Positions 24,089-34,718 of a stretch of DNA of 64,000 nt are shown piece by piece; the stretch's first letter is position 1, and every line of letters starts with the position of its first letter. The notes under the pieces were generated by a model. The model did not search any database. It had not been told where the DNA came from and worked only from the letters and a program-made list of their open reading frames with translations. This DNA is from Aurifilum marmelostoma (lineage: Eukaryota > Ascomycota > Sordariomycetes > Diaporthales > Cryphonectriaceae), in NCBI GenBank assembly GCA_027559495.1, contig JAMXSV010000018.1:62001-126000 (forward strand). The letters run 5' to 3'. Made by a program: the position numbers and the translations under genes.

Positions 24089-24640
24089 CGTGAGTTTGAT
24101 CTCGAGCCTCTTTCGTTTGCCAAAAAAAGAAAGGGGAGATATAATTACTAGGTAAGTGTTGTCAGTCGCAAAGGTTTCAGAAATGGTCCGAGGCCTAAAT
24201 ACACTTTGCCACGCAAATTCATAAACTGGGCCCACTTCATCAGATGATGAACCAGGTCAATAAACAATGATAACAGCAACAGATAATGAGTCGTGTGGAT
24301 TCCTACCGCGGTTAGTCGTGATTGTTTTCATGTCAAGCAGCTGATTGTGTTTACTTGCTACGCGTAAACGCAGTAGATTCTTTCCTCTCCTCTCCCTTTT
24401 CCTCTCTCTTTTTTATTGGCTTCCCTTTTTCTTTTCTTCTGTTGTCCTATTTTCTCTCGCCACGTAGGTCGCATAATCCTGTGTGATCGACAATATGATA
24501 TTGCCACTTTTTGGCACCACTTTTTGCCAATATGATTTCAAGTAGGCGGCATATGCAAAGCAACTACAATATAGGCTTGAGCGTCAAAGACGGACCTAAG
24601 CCACTTCTCAAATGGATGATGAAGAGGCAAGAAGATCAGC
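24089..24640. other. Intergenic region between ALDH stop and SDR start
   Basis: 552 bases with the SDR promoter and the ALDH 3' UTR. A long pyrimidine-rich tract (about 24378-24445) is the main feature. Confidence 0.5.
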
Positions 24641-26308
24641 TCAAATTCTATTGCCCATGTTGATGTGCACAGCCTTGGCCTGCGTGTAAGCCTCTAAACC
24701 TGCCTCGCCGAGCTCCCTGCCAATGCCGCTCTGCTTAACGCCGCCAAAGGGGACTCGAGGGTCGCAGTCCTGGCTGCTGTTAACCCAGACCATGCCCGCC
24801 TCGATCTTCTCCGACACGCGATGGGCCCTGACGAGGTTCTCGGTGAAGACGGCAGCGCCCAGGCCGTAGGTCGTATCGTTTGCCAGGGCAACAGCTTCCT
24901 CGTCTGTCTTGAATTTGCCAATCACAACCACTGGTCCGAAGATCTCTTCCTTGAAGATGGTCATTGAGCTCTGGACGTCCACGAAGACGGTAGGAGCCAC
25001 AAAGTAGCCCTTCGCAGGCACGGCGTCACCCTCTCCACCGCACAAGAGCGTCGCCCCTTCTGCTCGACCAGTCTCTATGAACGACTTCACGCGCTCACAC
25101 TGCTGCTTCGTGACCTGTGGCCCGTGGTACGTCTTGTCGTCAAAGGGGTCACCCATGATGCTGGTGGATGCGATGCGCGCCTTGAAAGCCTCGACGAACT
25201 TGTCGTATGTGCCCTCCTGGACCAGGATCCGAGATGTGGCCGTGCAGATCTCGCCCTTGTTCGACATGATGCCCAGGTGAGACCACTTGACGGCCTGGTC
25301 GAGGTCCGCGTCGTCAAAGACCAGCAGGGGAGACTTGCCTCCGGTCTCGAGGGTGATGTTCTTCAAGGTTTTGGCGGCACTTGCCATGATGGCACGAGCT
25401 GTCGCCGTGGACCCGGTGAAGGCGATCTTGTCGACGAGAGGGTGCTCGACCAACGCAGCTCCAGCCTCCCTGCCTGTGCCGTTGAGGAAGTTCACGACGC
25501 CCGGCGGGAACCCGACCTCCTTGATAAGCTGACCCAGAACAAGAATGCTCAGAGGGGTCTGCTCGGCTGCCTTGAGCACAACGGTGTTGCCACACGCAAG
25601 GGCTGGGCCTAGTTTCCAGCAGGCCATGGAGACGGGGTAGTTCCAAGGGATAATCTGTCCGACCACGCCGATCGGCTGTCGTATGGTGTACGCGAACTTG
25701 TCTTTGGTCGTCGAGATGGTCTGCCCAAAGACTTTATCCGCCCACCCGCTGTAATAGCGTATTGTTCCTATGGCCTCGGCCATGTCGCCCTCCAGAGCAT
25801 CTGCATACGGCTTTCCTGGACAGATTGCATGTTGAGAGTTAGTAGCAAGTCTCTGTATGTCGTCTCCATCGGGCTCTGCAGGAAAGAAGCTTTACCATTG
25901 TCCCACGCGTCAATAGTGGCGAGGAGCTCCTTATTCTGCTCCATCAAGTCCGCCAACTTTGCCAGAAGGATGCCGCGATCTGTACCCGGAAGAGTGCTCC
26001 ATGGTCCCGTCTTCAGGGCTGTGCGTGCCGCCTTCACTGCCGTGTCTACATCACTGGCAGAGGCTGCCTGCACTGTGGTAATTTCGGATTCTGAGCTGCA
26101 AAGAGAAAAGATATGTCAGTAGGGGGCAGAACAGCATGAAGATAGGCCTTCTTGTTTTCTTGTTGTTCTTGGTGGCTTACTAAGGATCGATTGACGTGAT
26201 GGTCGAACCCGAGGAGCTCTTCACAAACTCATTATTGATAAAGAGCCCAAGAGGTTGGTCATATTTTCGCCCGTTTGGGGCTGTTAATGATATTGTCAAA
26301 GCAGCCAT
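24641..26308 (-). CDS. NAD(P)+-dependent aldehyde dehydrogenase
   Basis: It oxidises aldehydes to carboxylic acids; 500 residues, the standard ALDH size. Exons are 26308-26181, 26095-25896 and 25815-24641, with phases consistent at both introns (85 and 80 bases). Motifs seen are IIPWNYP, FTGSTATAR (cofactor loop), LETGGKSP with the general-base Glu, and NKGEICTATSR with the catalytic Cys. The usual Gln two residues before the Cys (GQxC) is Glu here, a mild variation. The protein ends with VPFGGVKQSGIGRELGE. No mitochondrial presequence is seen, so a cytosolic enzyme is likely, similar in build to fungal ethanol-catabolism ALDHs; the true substrate is open. Confidence 0.93.
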
Positions 26309-27267
26309 ACGGAAAAGGTTTCGTCCAACTCTGATTATGATGGTACCTTGACTCTCAAGCCCAATGCATCGATCATCATGAGACAGACGATATTGGCGTT
26401 CAGATGCCGCCTTTATAATTGTACCTTGGCCAGGGAACGGCCACATTATTAGCAAACAGACCCACTTTTCGTACAGCACATGCATCTGCACAGCGTTCAT
26501 GATAGTCACTTAGTTCCGGAGGTATGCCGGAGGGCTTAGCCGGTGATTACTGTATCTACAACACCAGATAGGAACCTTCAGATTTTTTTACGTCAAGCAT
26601 GGTCATACCGTCTAAACATTCTTCTTTCAGTTAGTGTCGGAGGGAAGAATGAATGAAGGGCGAGATTCGGTTTCAAAAGCAAACTTTCTTGACCCCAGGC
26701 CGCGAAGCTCCGGTAAAGAAGGGTGCTCATAATGTGAGCAGACTACACAGACTGAACCAGTAACGGGCCGTGACAAGGAGCCGCGTTTCTGTTTTCCTCT
26801 TTCACGCTTTCTTGTGTTCTTGGCTTTTTCTTCTCATTTTATTACATTTGTTTCCTAGACGGATCTGCAGATGTCGGATGAGGGGAGATTGTTCAGCGGA
26901 ACTTTGTGCTAGGCCACAAAGACGTGCTTGTGACAATCAGTAGGTGCCTTTTGAAATACATTTACACGGATCCGGAGGATAAGACAACAAAGATGACTGG
27001 CTTCAAAGCACGCCAATGGGAATGGGGTCTTCGCATGGAACAAAGAAGGGCGTGGGAGGGACTGCAGCAGACGAGAGCTCCGGCACGAACAATGAAAATA
27101 CAGACAGACACTTAAATACCTTTCACCATCAACAGTCTGTCTGCGACCCTCGTTACTTACCTGCCATTCAACCACCCGTTTCTTCATACTTGTCTCTTCT
27201 CCTCAGTCTGGTAGTCACCTAGACGAAGATTGTCACACGCAACATCTACTTAATCGGCTCCATCAGG
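26309..27267. other. Divergent promoter region, ALDH and pseudokinase
   Basis: About 960 bases between two divergent starts. Short open frames only, with no recognisable protein. Confidence 0.5.
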
Positions 27268-28746
27268 ATGGAGGAAACTCATGGCCAACATCAGGTTCCT
27301 CTCGTCACCCAGGACGACGTCGACGCACAGAACGCCGCCAGTGCCGCCCAGAGCCAGTACGAGGTGCTCCGAGAAGTTGCTGAGAAAACCCATCTAGTCA
27401 GACGCTGTGCCGATGGCGCCCTCTTCCTCGGTGCCCCGTTGGACTTCGAGGAGACAGCACCAGAGCTGGACGAACTGCTGCAACGGGGCGCGAACCGGGC
27501 GGTGACTGCGCTGCTCAGCCACCCAAACCTGGTCAGCTATGTTGACACACTCGAGACCAGGGTTATCCGCGGGAGAGCAGTCGAGTCTCGCATGTTCTCG
27601 TTGTGGGACTACTGCGACGCGGGATCCCTAGAGACACTGCTCCGAAAGTCGACACGTCCGGTGCAGACGAGCAGCGATACTGGACAGATCCGAGGATGGC
27701 TCCCAGAGAGTCTATGCTGGCATGTGATGATCAGCCTGCTGAGCGCCCTCGCCTGGCTGCACGAGGGCCATGCAGAAGTAGACGTGGTCGAGAATCTGGC
27801 CACGACACCGCGGCGGTCGACCAGAGACTACACCGCTGCAGACCGGGACCAGGAGGACTGGATGCCAATTCTTCATCGGCACATTGTGCCGGAAAACATA
27901 TTTTTCCAGCAGCCCAAGGGTATCGAGACATATGGGCTCTGCAAGCTGGGCAATTATAGCAGAGTTTTCGTATCCGGCCACGTCAACGGCCAGTCTCGCG
28001 GGCAGGTGGTGTGCTCTCAAGACGACGACAGCAGCATGGCCCAAGTTCGTAGCGACATGAAAGCAAAAGATCTGTCCATGATCCCCAAGGTAAGTCGAAT
28101 CAAAGCTGCTGCTTCAGACAGAGCGTCTTTGCGGATCCCCTTCTTCCTTGGAACAGCAGAGAGCTAATGCAAAGACGCGACGCGGTTACAGTCCAGGAGA
28201 CCATATTTCAGGGGTACAGAAGTCTTTCAGGTCGGAGCAATTCTGTATCAGATGATGACAAAAGAGACGCTTCCCGACAAAGAGCAGTACTTCGGTGCGA
28301 CATCCTCCTCCTCAGCCAAGAAGGGCAGCGTGTTCGACATGGACAAGAAGACGGAACCGCTGATAGGCGTATACACTCGTCAGCTGGTGTCATGCGTGCG
28401 GAACCTGACGAGGGCATTCCGTGCGGATGCGCATGCCCCGAGCCTCCTGCACGATGCCAAGGCAGGATACATGCAGTGGCGAGCTGAGACGGCGGCTGGT
28501 GCTGCGTATCGTGATCTCTGGGACGACATGGTGCTGCGGCAGCAGAACAAGAAGCGGAGAGACATTGAGCAGAGCGCTATAGCACATGCACAGAGCGGCC
28601 CCAACGCCATCCATAGCGTCAAGCTGCCCATGGATACGCAAGAAGCCGCAGCAGCTGCCTTCGAGGGTGCGAGCGACGATGCGAGCGATGATGACACTGC
28701 AGAGAATGGTGTGTGGGCAGCAAGGCTGGAGAGCCTCAGAACCTGA
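27268..28746 (+). CDS. Predicted pseudokinase (protein-kinase-like fold, catalytic residues lost)
   Basis: The protein follows a kinase-domain plan: HPNLVSYVDTLE (strand 4 region), SLWDYCDAGSLETLL (hinge), LHRHIVPENIFF (catalytic loop), then TEVFQVGAILYQMMT (helix F). The key residues are changed: the HRD aspartate is His, the DFG position reads LGNYS, no Gly-rich loop is obvious, and the helix F Asp is Glu. Only the catalytic-loop Asn is kept. It is therefore probably catalytically dead and may act as a scaffold or regulator. Exon 1 is 27268-28089 and exon 2 is 28192-28746. The 102 base intron is phase 0, contains an in-frame stop and has a GCTAATG branch-like site. About 458 residues; the C-terminus has a basic stretch (QQNKKRRD) and an Asp-rich end. 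No named family recognised. Confidence 0.75.
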
Positions 28747-29611
28747 GGGGTGTACTTGTCAGTGGTGTTCTTGGGCGCATGCTGATTGTGGAGTCAATGG
28801 ACGTGGAAAGCTTTTCTTTCGTTAGGGAAAGATATCAATAAAGTCGGTGATGGCTGTGAAAGTCGACGAGTGCTGGAATCATGGGATCATGGGGACGAGT
28901 TTGAACAGACTTGGAGAATTATAGCATATGCGCCATGTATATAGGCAGACGGGGTACTATCATAGCGGGTACATACACTGCAGGATGCACTGTGGTGGAG
29001 AATTACAGGGGGGTCCGGCATGTGACATCAGCGCTCAATTTCCGCCCTGCAGCAACCCCGGCATGGTGCATCTGCCTATAGCTTGTCAGCCAATCTTCCA
29101 CCCGGACAAGATAATTCCACCCTCCACCACCACTACCAACACGCCCTCCACCACCGACGCGACGACCATTTACGATACTTCCTGTCACATGTGTGTGTGC
29201 CTCACCTTACAGACTGACGACGGCAGCCTCCGACTTTGTGTAACGACTCACATCACCTGCTGACACTCTCGTCCGCCTCATCTTGCGCATCTCCGCCTCT
29301 TTTTTTTTTTTGTCTTACCCTCTCCACCTTTCTTTCTATCTTTCTCGGGCTTTGCGATCAGACCAACTTTAGCCTGGCACCACCGCGGAACTTTTCAGTG
29401 CTTGTGAAGCTCGGATGAGCTGTCCTATTGATCCCCAAAAGAGTTGTTTACTTCACCATCGCCTACGCGCGCCTTGAGACAGAAGAAGAGAGCTCCAACC
29501 CAGTCCGACCCAAAACGGACCGGACTCCAGAGAGATTCTCTCAGCTACTCTTGTATCCTCCTAGCACAGAGAAGAGCGCTGCGACCACCTGCGCGCCCAC
29601 GCCAGCGAGAC
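28747..29611. other. Intergenic region, tandem genes
   Basis: About 865 bases with the 3' end of the pseudokinase gene and the promoter/leader of the Roadblock-like gene, including a pyrimidine-rich tract near 29300-29345. No gene was seen. Confidence 0.5.
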
Positions 29612-30451
29612 ATGGCAGGCCGCCCGCCGCCGCTGCTCCTCACCAAGCGCCTGACCTCTTTCCTCCACCTCAACCTCTCCGCCCAGATCACCACCCTCCT
29701 GCTGCTCAACCCGGACGGCAAGCTCCTCGCCTACGCCTCCAACCCACCCATACCCGTCGCCACCCTGCGCACCCACGGCACCGTCGCCGCCTCCCTCTAC
29801 GCGATCCATAGCAGCGGCACCGACAGAGACACCATCGATGGCGCGCTGGGGCCTAACCGCCACATGGGCGGCGCAGGAGGCAGCGGCAGCGGCAATAGCA
29901 ATAGCAGGCGAGGGGAGAGGATAACGGGAGGCCACCAGACAGATGGTCCGCTGGCCGTGACCATACAACTCGAGACGGGCGTCGTGCTTGTCATACGACG
30001 GCTGCGCTGCGGGATGCTCTTCGTCTGCATGGGCCCTCCCGACGCCCGATTGCAGCAGGCACAGTCGAGCCAGCAGCAACAAACACAGCCCTCCTCGACA
30101 GGAGCGCTACAGGGCAGTAACAACTCCGGCACGGCCGCAGTCCGCGACGCTCCCAACGGCGGCCTCAATCACCACACCCCGTCCACGAGCCCACCTCCAC
30201 AGCAACCACATCATCCACCACAAACACCTGCTGGTGCTGCCGCTGCGGCTCACCTCGGCTCCCCCTCCGACGTCGCCAGCGTCCTCAGCGCCGCAACAGC
30301 CCAGACGACCGCGAGCTCCGTGATGTTTGGCACTGGCACGGCAGGAGTTATGGCCACCAGGAGACACGCCGAGGAGCTGGCGCGTTGGCTAGATGACAGG
30401 TTGGGCTCGCTGGAGCTGCCACCCGACGGCCTCGGCGGCGGGGCGGTATGA
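29612..30451 (+). CDS. Roadblock/LC7-domain protein, LAMTOR2-like
   Basis: The N-terminal 60 residues (LTKRLTSFLHLNL, then TTLLLLNPDGKLLAYAS and a helix around AASLYAIH) match the Roadblock fold in the style of LAMTOR2/p14, a Ragulator subunit that anchors Rag GTPases and TORC1 to the lysosome or vacuole. The second half of the fold follows as LAVTIQLETGVVLVIRRL and GMLFVCMGPP, and a final helix (RRHAEELARWLDDRL) matches the family's C-terminal helix. It is longer than animal LAMTOR2 (279 versus about 125 residues) because of a Gly/Ser/Asn insert after helix 2 and a Gln/Pro/Ala-rich insert of about 110 residues before the last helix. The ATG at 29612 was chosen because upstream in-frame codons have no ATG. 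Single exon. Confidence 0.65.
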   Translation: MAGRPPPLLLTKRLTSFLHLNLSAQITTLLLLNPDGKLLAYASNPPIPVATLRTHGTVAASLYAIHSSGTDRDTIDGALGPNRHMGGAGGSGSGNSNSRRGERITGGHQTDGPLAVTIQLETGVVLVIRRLRCGMLFVCMGPPDARLQQAQSSQQQQTQPSSTGALQGSNNSGTAAVRDAPNGGLNHHTPSTSPPPQQPHHPPQTPAGAAAAAHLGSPSDVASVLSAATAQTTASSVMFGTGTAGVMATRRHAEELARWLDDRLGSLELPPDGLGGGAV

Positions 30452-31114
30452 TGAACATGCAGTACGACGGGTGTACGGTCCGACAAGGTGGTGTACTTTG
30501 GCTTTCTTGAAATGAAGCGTCATCCGATGGTGCTAGCGGCCACAGCGGACCATGTCCTATGTCGATTGGTCTCGGGGTACAGGTACGCCAGGCCGCGAGA
30601 AAGAGACGGGGACAGAAGGCCACACACACATCCCGAGTTGCGAGCTGGTACTGTTGAGCTATGTGCGCATGTACAACCACGATCCCCACCGCTTCTCTCA
30701 CGTTGGATTTGCGGGGCTCGGGTTAGCTGCGTTCATGCCTTTGCGCGCACGAGAAGTGACGATAGATGCGAGTCTCCGCCTCATATCATGAGAAGCCGGA
30801 CAAGGAGCCTATAACATAACGACATATGCAGCTGACTACTGAACAGTTCTTTACAGAGCTGGTAAAGTGTCTAGCCCGTTGTCTTGTATTAATCAGATGA
30901 AGCGAAAGTAATCATTAGTCTAGCAAAGATGCCAAATATCTCGTGACGCCACCATGATCCTCAGGGCCGCCTACTTTAACATAACCTTCTACCAACTCCA
31001 CACATAATCGCATCCGGGGAAATCATGCTGTCGCTTGAGGTGGTCTCTTATGACTTCTGCTAGGGCGCCGAACGTAGAACCTTTACGACCAGCGCGCACG
31101 GCCTTGTCCAGCGT
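30452..31114. other. Convergent intergenic region
   Basis: About 660 bases holding two 3' UTRs. No coding signal was seen. Confidence 0.5.
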
Positions 31115-33318
31115 CTACTCGATGCTCAACCGCGTAATCCCGTCGTTCGTGTCGATCATTCCCTGGTATCCCACCCGCCCCTTGGGTATGCTTGGTCTCT
31201 TCTCGTTGCTCACATTACCGCCGACACCGTTGTCGCTCGGCGTGCCGTTGCCACTACCACCACCACCCCCACTCCTCTCGACACTGCCGTTGCTGCCCGG
31301 TCGTGGTCCCCACGGCGCATGCTGCATGGGACTCTGCATGACGGGTGAGCTGTGCACGCTCAGCCCGGGCGAGACCGCCCGTCTCTTGAAGCTGACTGGG
31401 TCGAGATCATCGTCGCGCCTGCGCTTGCCCATATTGAACCGGCGTGTGATCTCGGCTGCCGACGGAGGTGGGTGGTCCGATGGTGGCATGAACGAGCCAC
31501 CCTGCTGGGGCGTCCCGCCGCCCGAGCTGCTCGTACCCGTCATGGGAAATATGAACCCATTGTTTCCTGTCGGCCCCATGTTGACCGACGGGGAGTCCAT
31601 GTTCATATCATCCATGCTTATCCCAGAGGAGGAGCCCCGCGGGGGACCGGGCGGGGGTGGTGTTGTTGTAGCTCCTCCGACACTGCTGGTCTCGGAGAAG
31701 GTGTCCCAGAACCCTCTGCCCTTGGAGTTCTTCTGGGCCTGCTGCTTGAAGCTGCTCGACAGGCCGAGCGCGTTATCCACCATCATTGCATCCTCAGATA
31801 GCTCCTCGATAGAGTCCTGTGTGGGCATGTTGGGGCTCGAGACCGTGGTCGCGGCCGCAGAGACAGCTGGGTGTGCGGGCCGGGGTGGTTCGAGATCAAC
31901 ATCGCTCTCGCGTACCTGACGGACGACCTCTGCCTCACGGCGGAACTCGGACTCGATAGGCGTGCCTTCCTCGGCAAGCGCCAGCCTCACGCGCGCAAAG
32001 TTTCTCGACTTGGGCTGCGACATGATTAGCAAGACGGTTTCAGCCTGTAGGTATGCAGGAAGAGAAGCAAGTTTCAGGAGAGTTTCCCCTTACAAGTAAG
32101 TTACTACGCCTCGTGACGGCCCGCCGCACGACCCGATTCTGCGGGTCTGCACCAGGCCCAAGCACACCATCGACATTCACCCCTGGCTTGGGGCTATCCT
32201 CACTCTCGCTTCCTGAGATGTTCAGCTGGTTGGCGGCCCAGCTGATGCTCTCGCGCCGCCCATGGGGAGGGGCAATCTCTCTTGCCATGCTACTAAAGGG
32301 AGATATATTGGCCGGAGGGGATTTGGAAAGCACTGAAGAGGCCGCGGGCGATGAGGGGAAGCCCATCCCAAAGGGACCTCGGTGTCTCTTCTTGAGCGGC
32401 TTGCGAGGCCGCTGCCGCTGTTGAAAAGACAGGATATTATTCATCGCCGGTGAGCCACCTCCTGCTCCAGGACCAGACCCCGACTGAGAGCCCACCGAGT
32501 TGTTTCTAACAGCTTGAGGCGTCATGAGGTAGGGCTCATCCATGTCCTCGTCCATGAGATCGTCCTCATCTGAGTCCGAAGATGAGTCGGACATCAAGTT
32601 GGCAGCACTCCCAAGGGAGGTTGAGATGTGGTGTCGGTCATGATTCCCCATCACCGACCATAGCGAATTGGACGTCTGTTCAGGGGCACCAAATTCACCA
32701 GCTCTTCTGCTAGGTATATTCATGCCTCTGCCTCCAACAGTCGGGGAGGCGTCGGGAGAGGCGGGCTCGGCGAGGGTTGTATGGTGTAGGCTCGTTGCGG
32801 CGCGGGAGAAGTCGAGGCCTCTGGATCTTCGCGGGAGGATGTTGGTTGGGGGAGGAGTAGGTCTGGGAGTGATCGAGCTTTGGAGACAAGGGAATAGGCT
32901 TGGAGATCATGGCACCGAGCTGTTGGGTCGGGGCCGTAGGGACGGGCATCTCCAGCGAGAGGCCACGATGGCCTGTAGGGAACTCGGTTCGATGAGGCGT
33001 AACAGGAGCAACGAGGGTGTCTGGGTTCGAGGGGTTCGATGTCGTGACAGCCACCGAGTCACGCATGGGGATGAAGACGGCGCTATCGTCTTTCGAAGTC
33101 CGCCGAGCGTCGGCTAGATGCAAGGCTGGCGGCACTTTCTGAGGCGTACCACCTCCGTCAGACAGAGAGCGCGTCTTCCTGGCCGGCGTTCTTGCTGCTG
33201 ACGATCGGGCAGCAGTGCCCTGAGACCCTTCAGTCCCCTCATCGGCCTCGTCCCCATCGTCCATCACGGCAACATCGTCGTATCCCAAATCTGGTGTCCG
33301 CAACGTCCGGAATTCCAT
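31115..33318 (-). CDS. Large disordered, probably nuclear protein of unknown function (frame broken by one base)
   Basis: I do not recognise a named family. The product (about 707 residues if one base is removed) is rich in Ser, Pro and charged residues. It has an acidic cluster (SDSSSDSDEDDLMDEDMDE), basic patches that could be nuclear localisation signals (RPRKPLKKRHR; GKRRRDDD; FKRRAV) and many SP/TP sites typical of cyclin-dependent kinase targets. Two segments look ordered and constrained: LDFSRAATSLHHTTLAE, and across the intron RRSNLLPKSRNFARVRLALAEEG followed by EFRREAEVVRQVRE, a likely helix. Exon 1 is 33318-32094 and exon 2 is 32014-31115 (79 base intron, phase 0). Exon 1 changes frame at a run of five G on the plus strand (32848-32852); with four the frame is continuous. 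Confidence 0.72.
32848..32852 (-). other. C5 run (coding strand) at a frame break
   Basis: Before the run the frame is that of the ATG at 33318; after it the frame is that of 32723. Removing one C gives SSPTNILPRRSRGLDFS and restores the phase of the following intron. Confidence 0.65.
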
Positions 33319-34718
33319 ATCTGCTGTATCTCGTGGCCGCTGCGGGGGAGAAAAGATGGTGAGACAACAAGATGAGGTGTGGTCGATTCACACAATGCCT
33401 AATTTGCCGACAACGGACAGTTGACTGATGAGGAGCCTTCTAGAGTCCAAATCAGTCAACGCGCTTGCCATTTGTTGATGTCAATGACAAGGCGGGGGGG
33501 TCAGGCAACTTGCTTGTGGGGGAAGAAGAAGTAGTTGTCACAGAGAAGGCAGTTACACCCAACTGCACATGACTAGAAGCAGAGATGGCAAGCTGGGTGC
33601 AAAACCAAACTTCATCTCATCATTTGAAGGCCGTGGTCAAGTTTCAGGTGCAGGAGCCCAAGTGATATTGTTTTCTAGCAAAGTAGAAGAGTAGGAGGCA
33701 GTATGGAGGTGAATAGTAGAGGCTGGCACCTGCCTGCTGCATGTTCCCCGCCGCCAAGTCACCAAACAGAGGGAGGCCCTGTACTGGCACTAAGATAGAG
33801 AGAGCACCATTTAGAGTTGCAACCGCCTAGAGAGCTAGGCAGGGTGGCAGGCTAGGGGAGCTCCCGTGCCCACCCGCCCCGTGTCCACCAATGACGCAGG
33901 TACCATGTTGCTATGGTGAACACCCAAGACACCCTCTTTGCCGCGCGGGTACAGCACACTGATACCCTGGAGCCGCAGTATGTGCTGTAGCATTAACTCA
34001 TCTCATGCCCTGCGCCTGTTTCTTCCCGCTTTTGGTCTTTGAATCATATATGCTCCTATTTGGAGTCAACCCAGAAGATCATATCTCAAGTCATTTTGTG
34101 TCATGTATTGCTAAGGTTCTAGAAGCAGAGAGAGGAAAAACACATCTGGCAACGATGTGGAATCAAGCACTTGTAGTGACAGTGCTAATGGCCTTCCTTA
34201 GAGGTACGAATTCCTCTCTTGAGGATTTGCTCATTGTAATACACAGACTGTGTCAAATGTCCATATTTATCACTTCTCTATTAGAAGTGTACCAATTTGA
34301 TTTTGCATCTTGCTGAGCTGGTTTACTTCTGTCAAACATTGGGAATGCCCTTCTCCTCACCAAAGAGCTGACCGCCTACCATGTTGGGCTTATCGATAGA
34401 CCTCGCAGCCAGCCATGATGCCCCGCAGTGGAACAACCGTCCCGCGGGGGCAATCCCCCTTCACACTATTGTATACATACAATGTAATCATCGATTAACA
34501 GTCAACAACCTATTCATTCATTGAGTTTCAATTCCGTCCACAAATCTAGCAAGGTTCAACATCACCATAGAGGGCCGTCATGGACAAACTGCCCAAAATG
34601 ATACCTTTACAAAATCGTTTGTTCTTCCATCACGGTCAAAATTATCTTATTATCTATTTCTTCAAAAGGGCCGTCAAGACTAGTTCAGTCCTTGAACGTA
34701 CTCTCTACCTCTATTCAT
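33319..34718. other. 1.4 kb intergenic region
   Basis: Promoter of the disordered-protein gene on one side and 3' end of the alcohol dehydrogenase gene on the other. A 103-codon ATG-initiated frame (34005-34316, +) has no recognisable features and I do not annotate it. Confidence 0.5.

Noticed and set aside
24086..24235. N-terminal extension of the short-chain dehydrogenase
   Set aside because: It would start at a GTG; the ATG at 24088 gives the usual family N-terminus.
34005..34316. 103-codon ATG frame in an intergenic region
   Set aside because: No recognisable domain, unusual composition and no splice or promoter support; likely chance.
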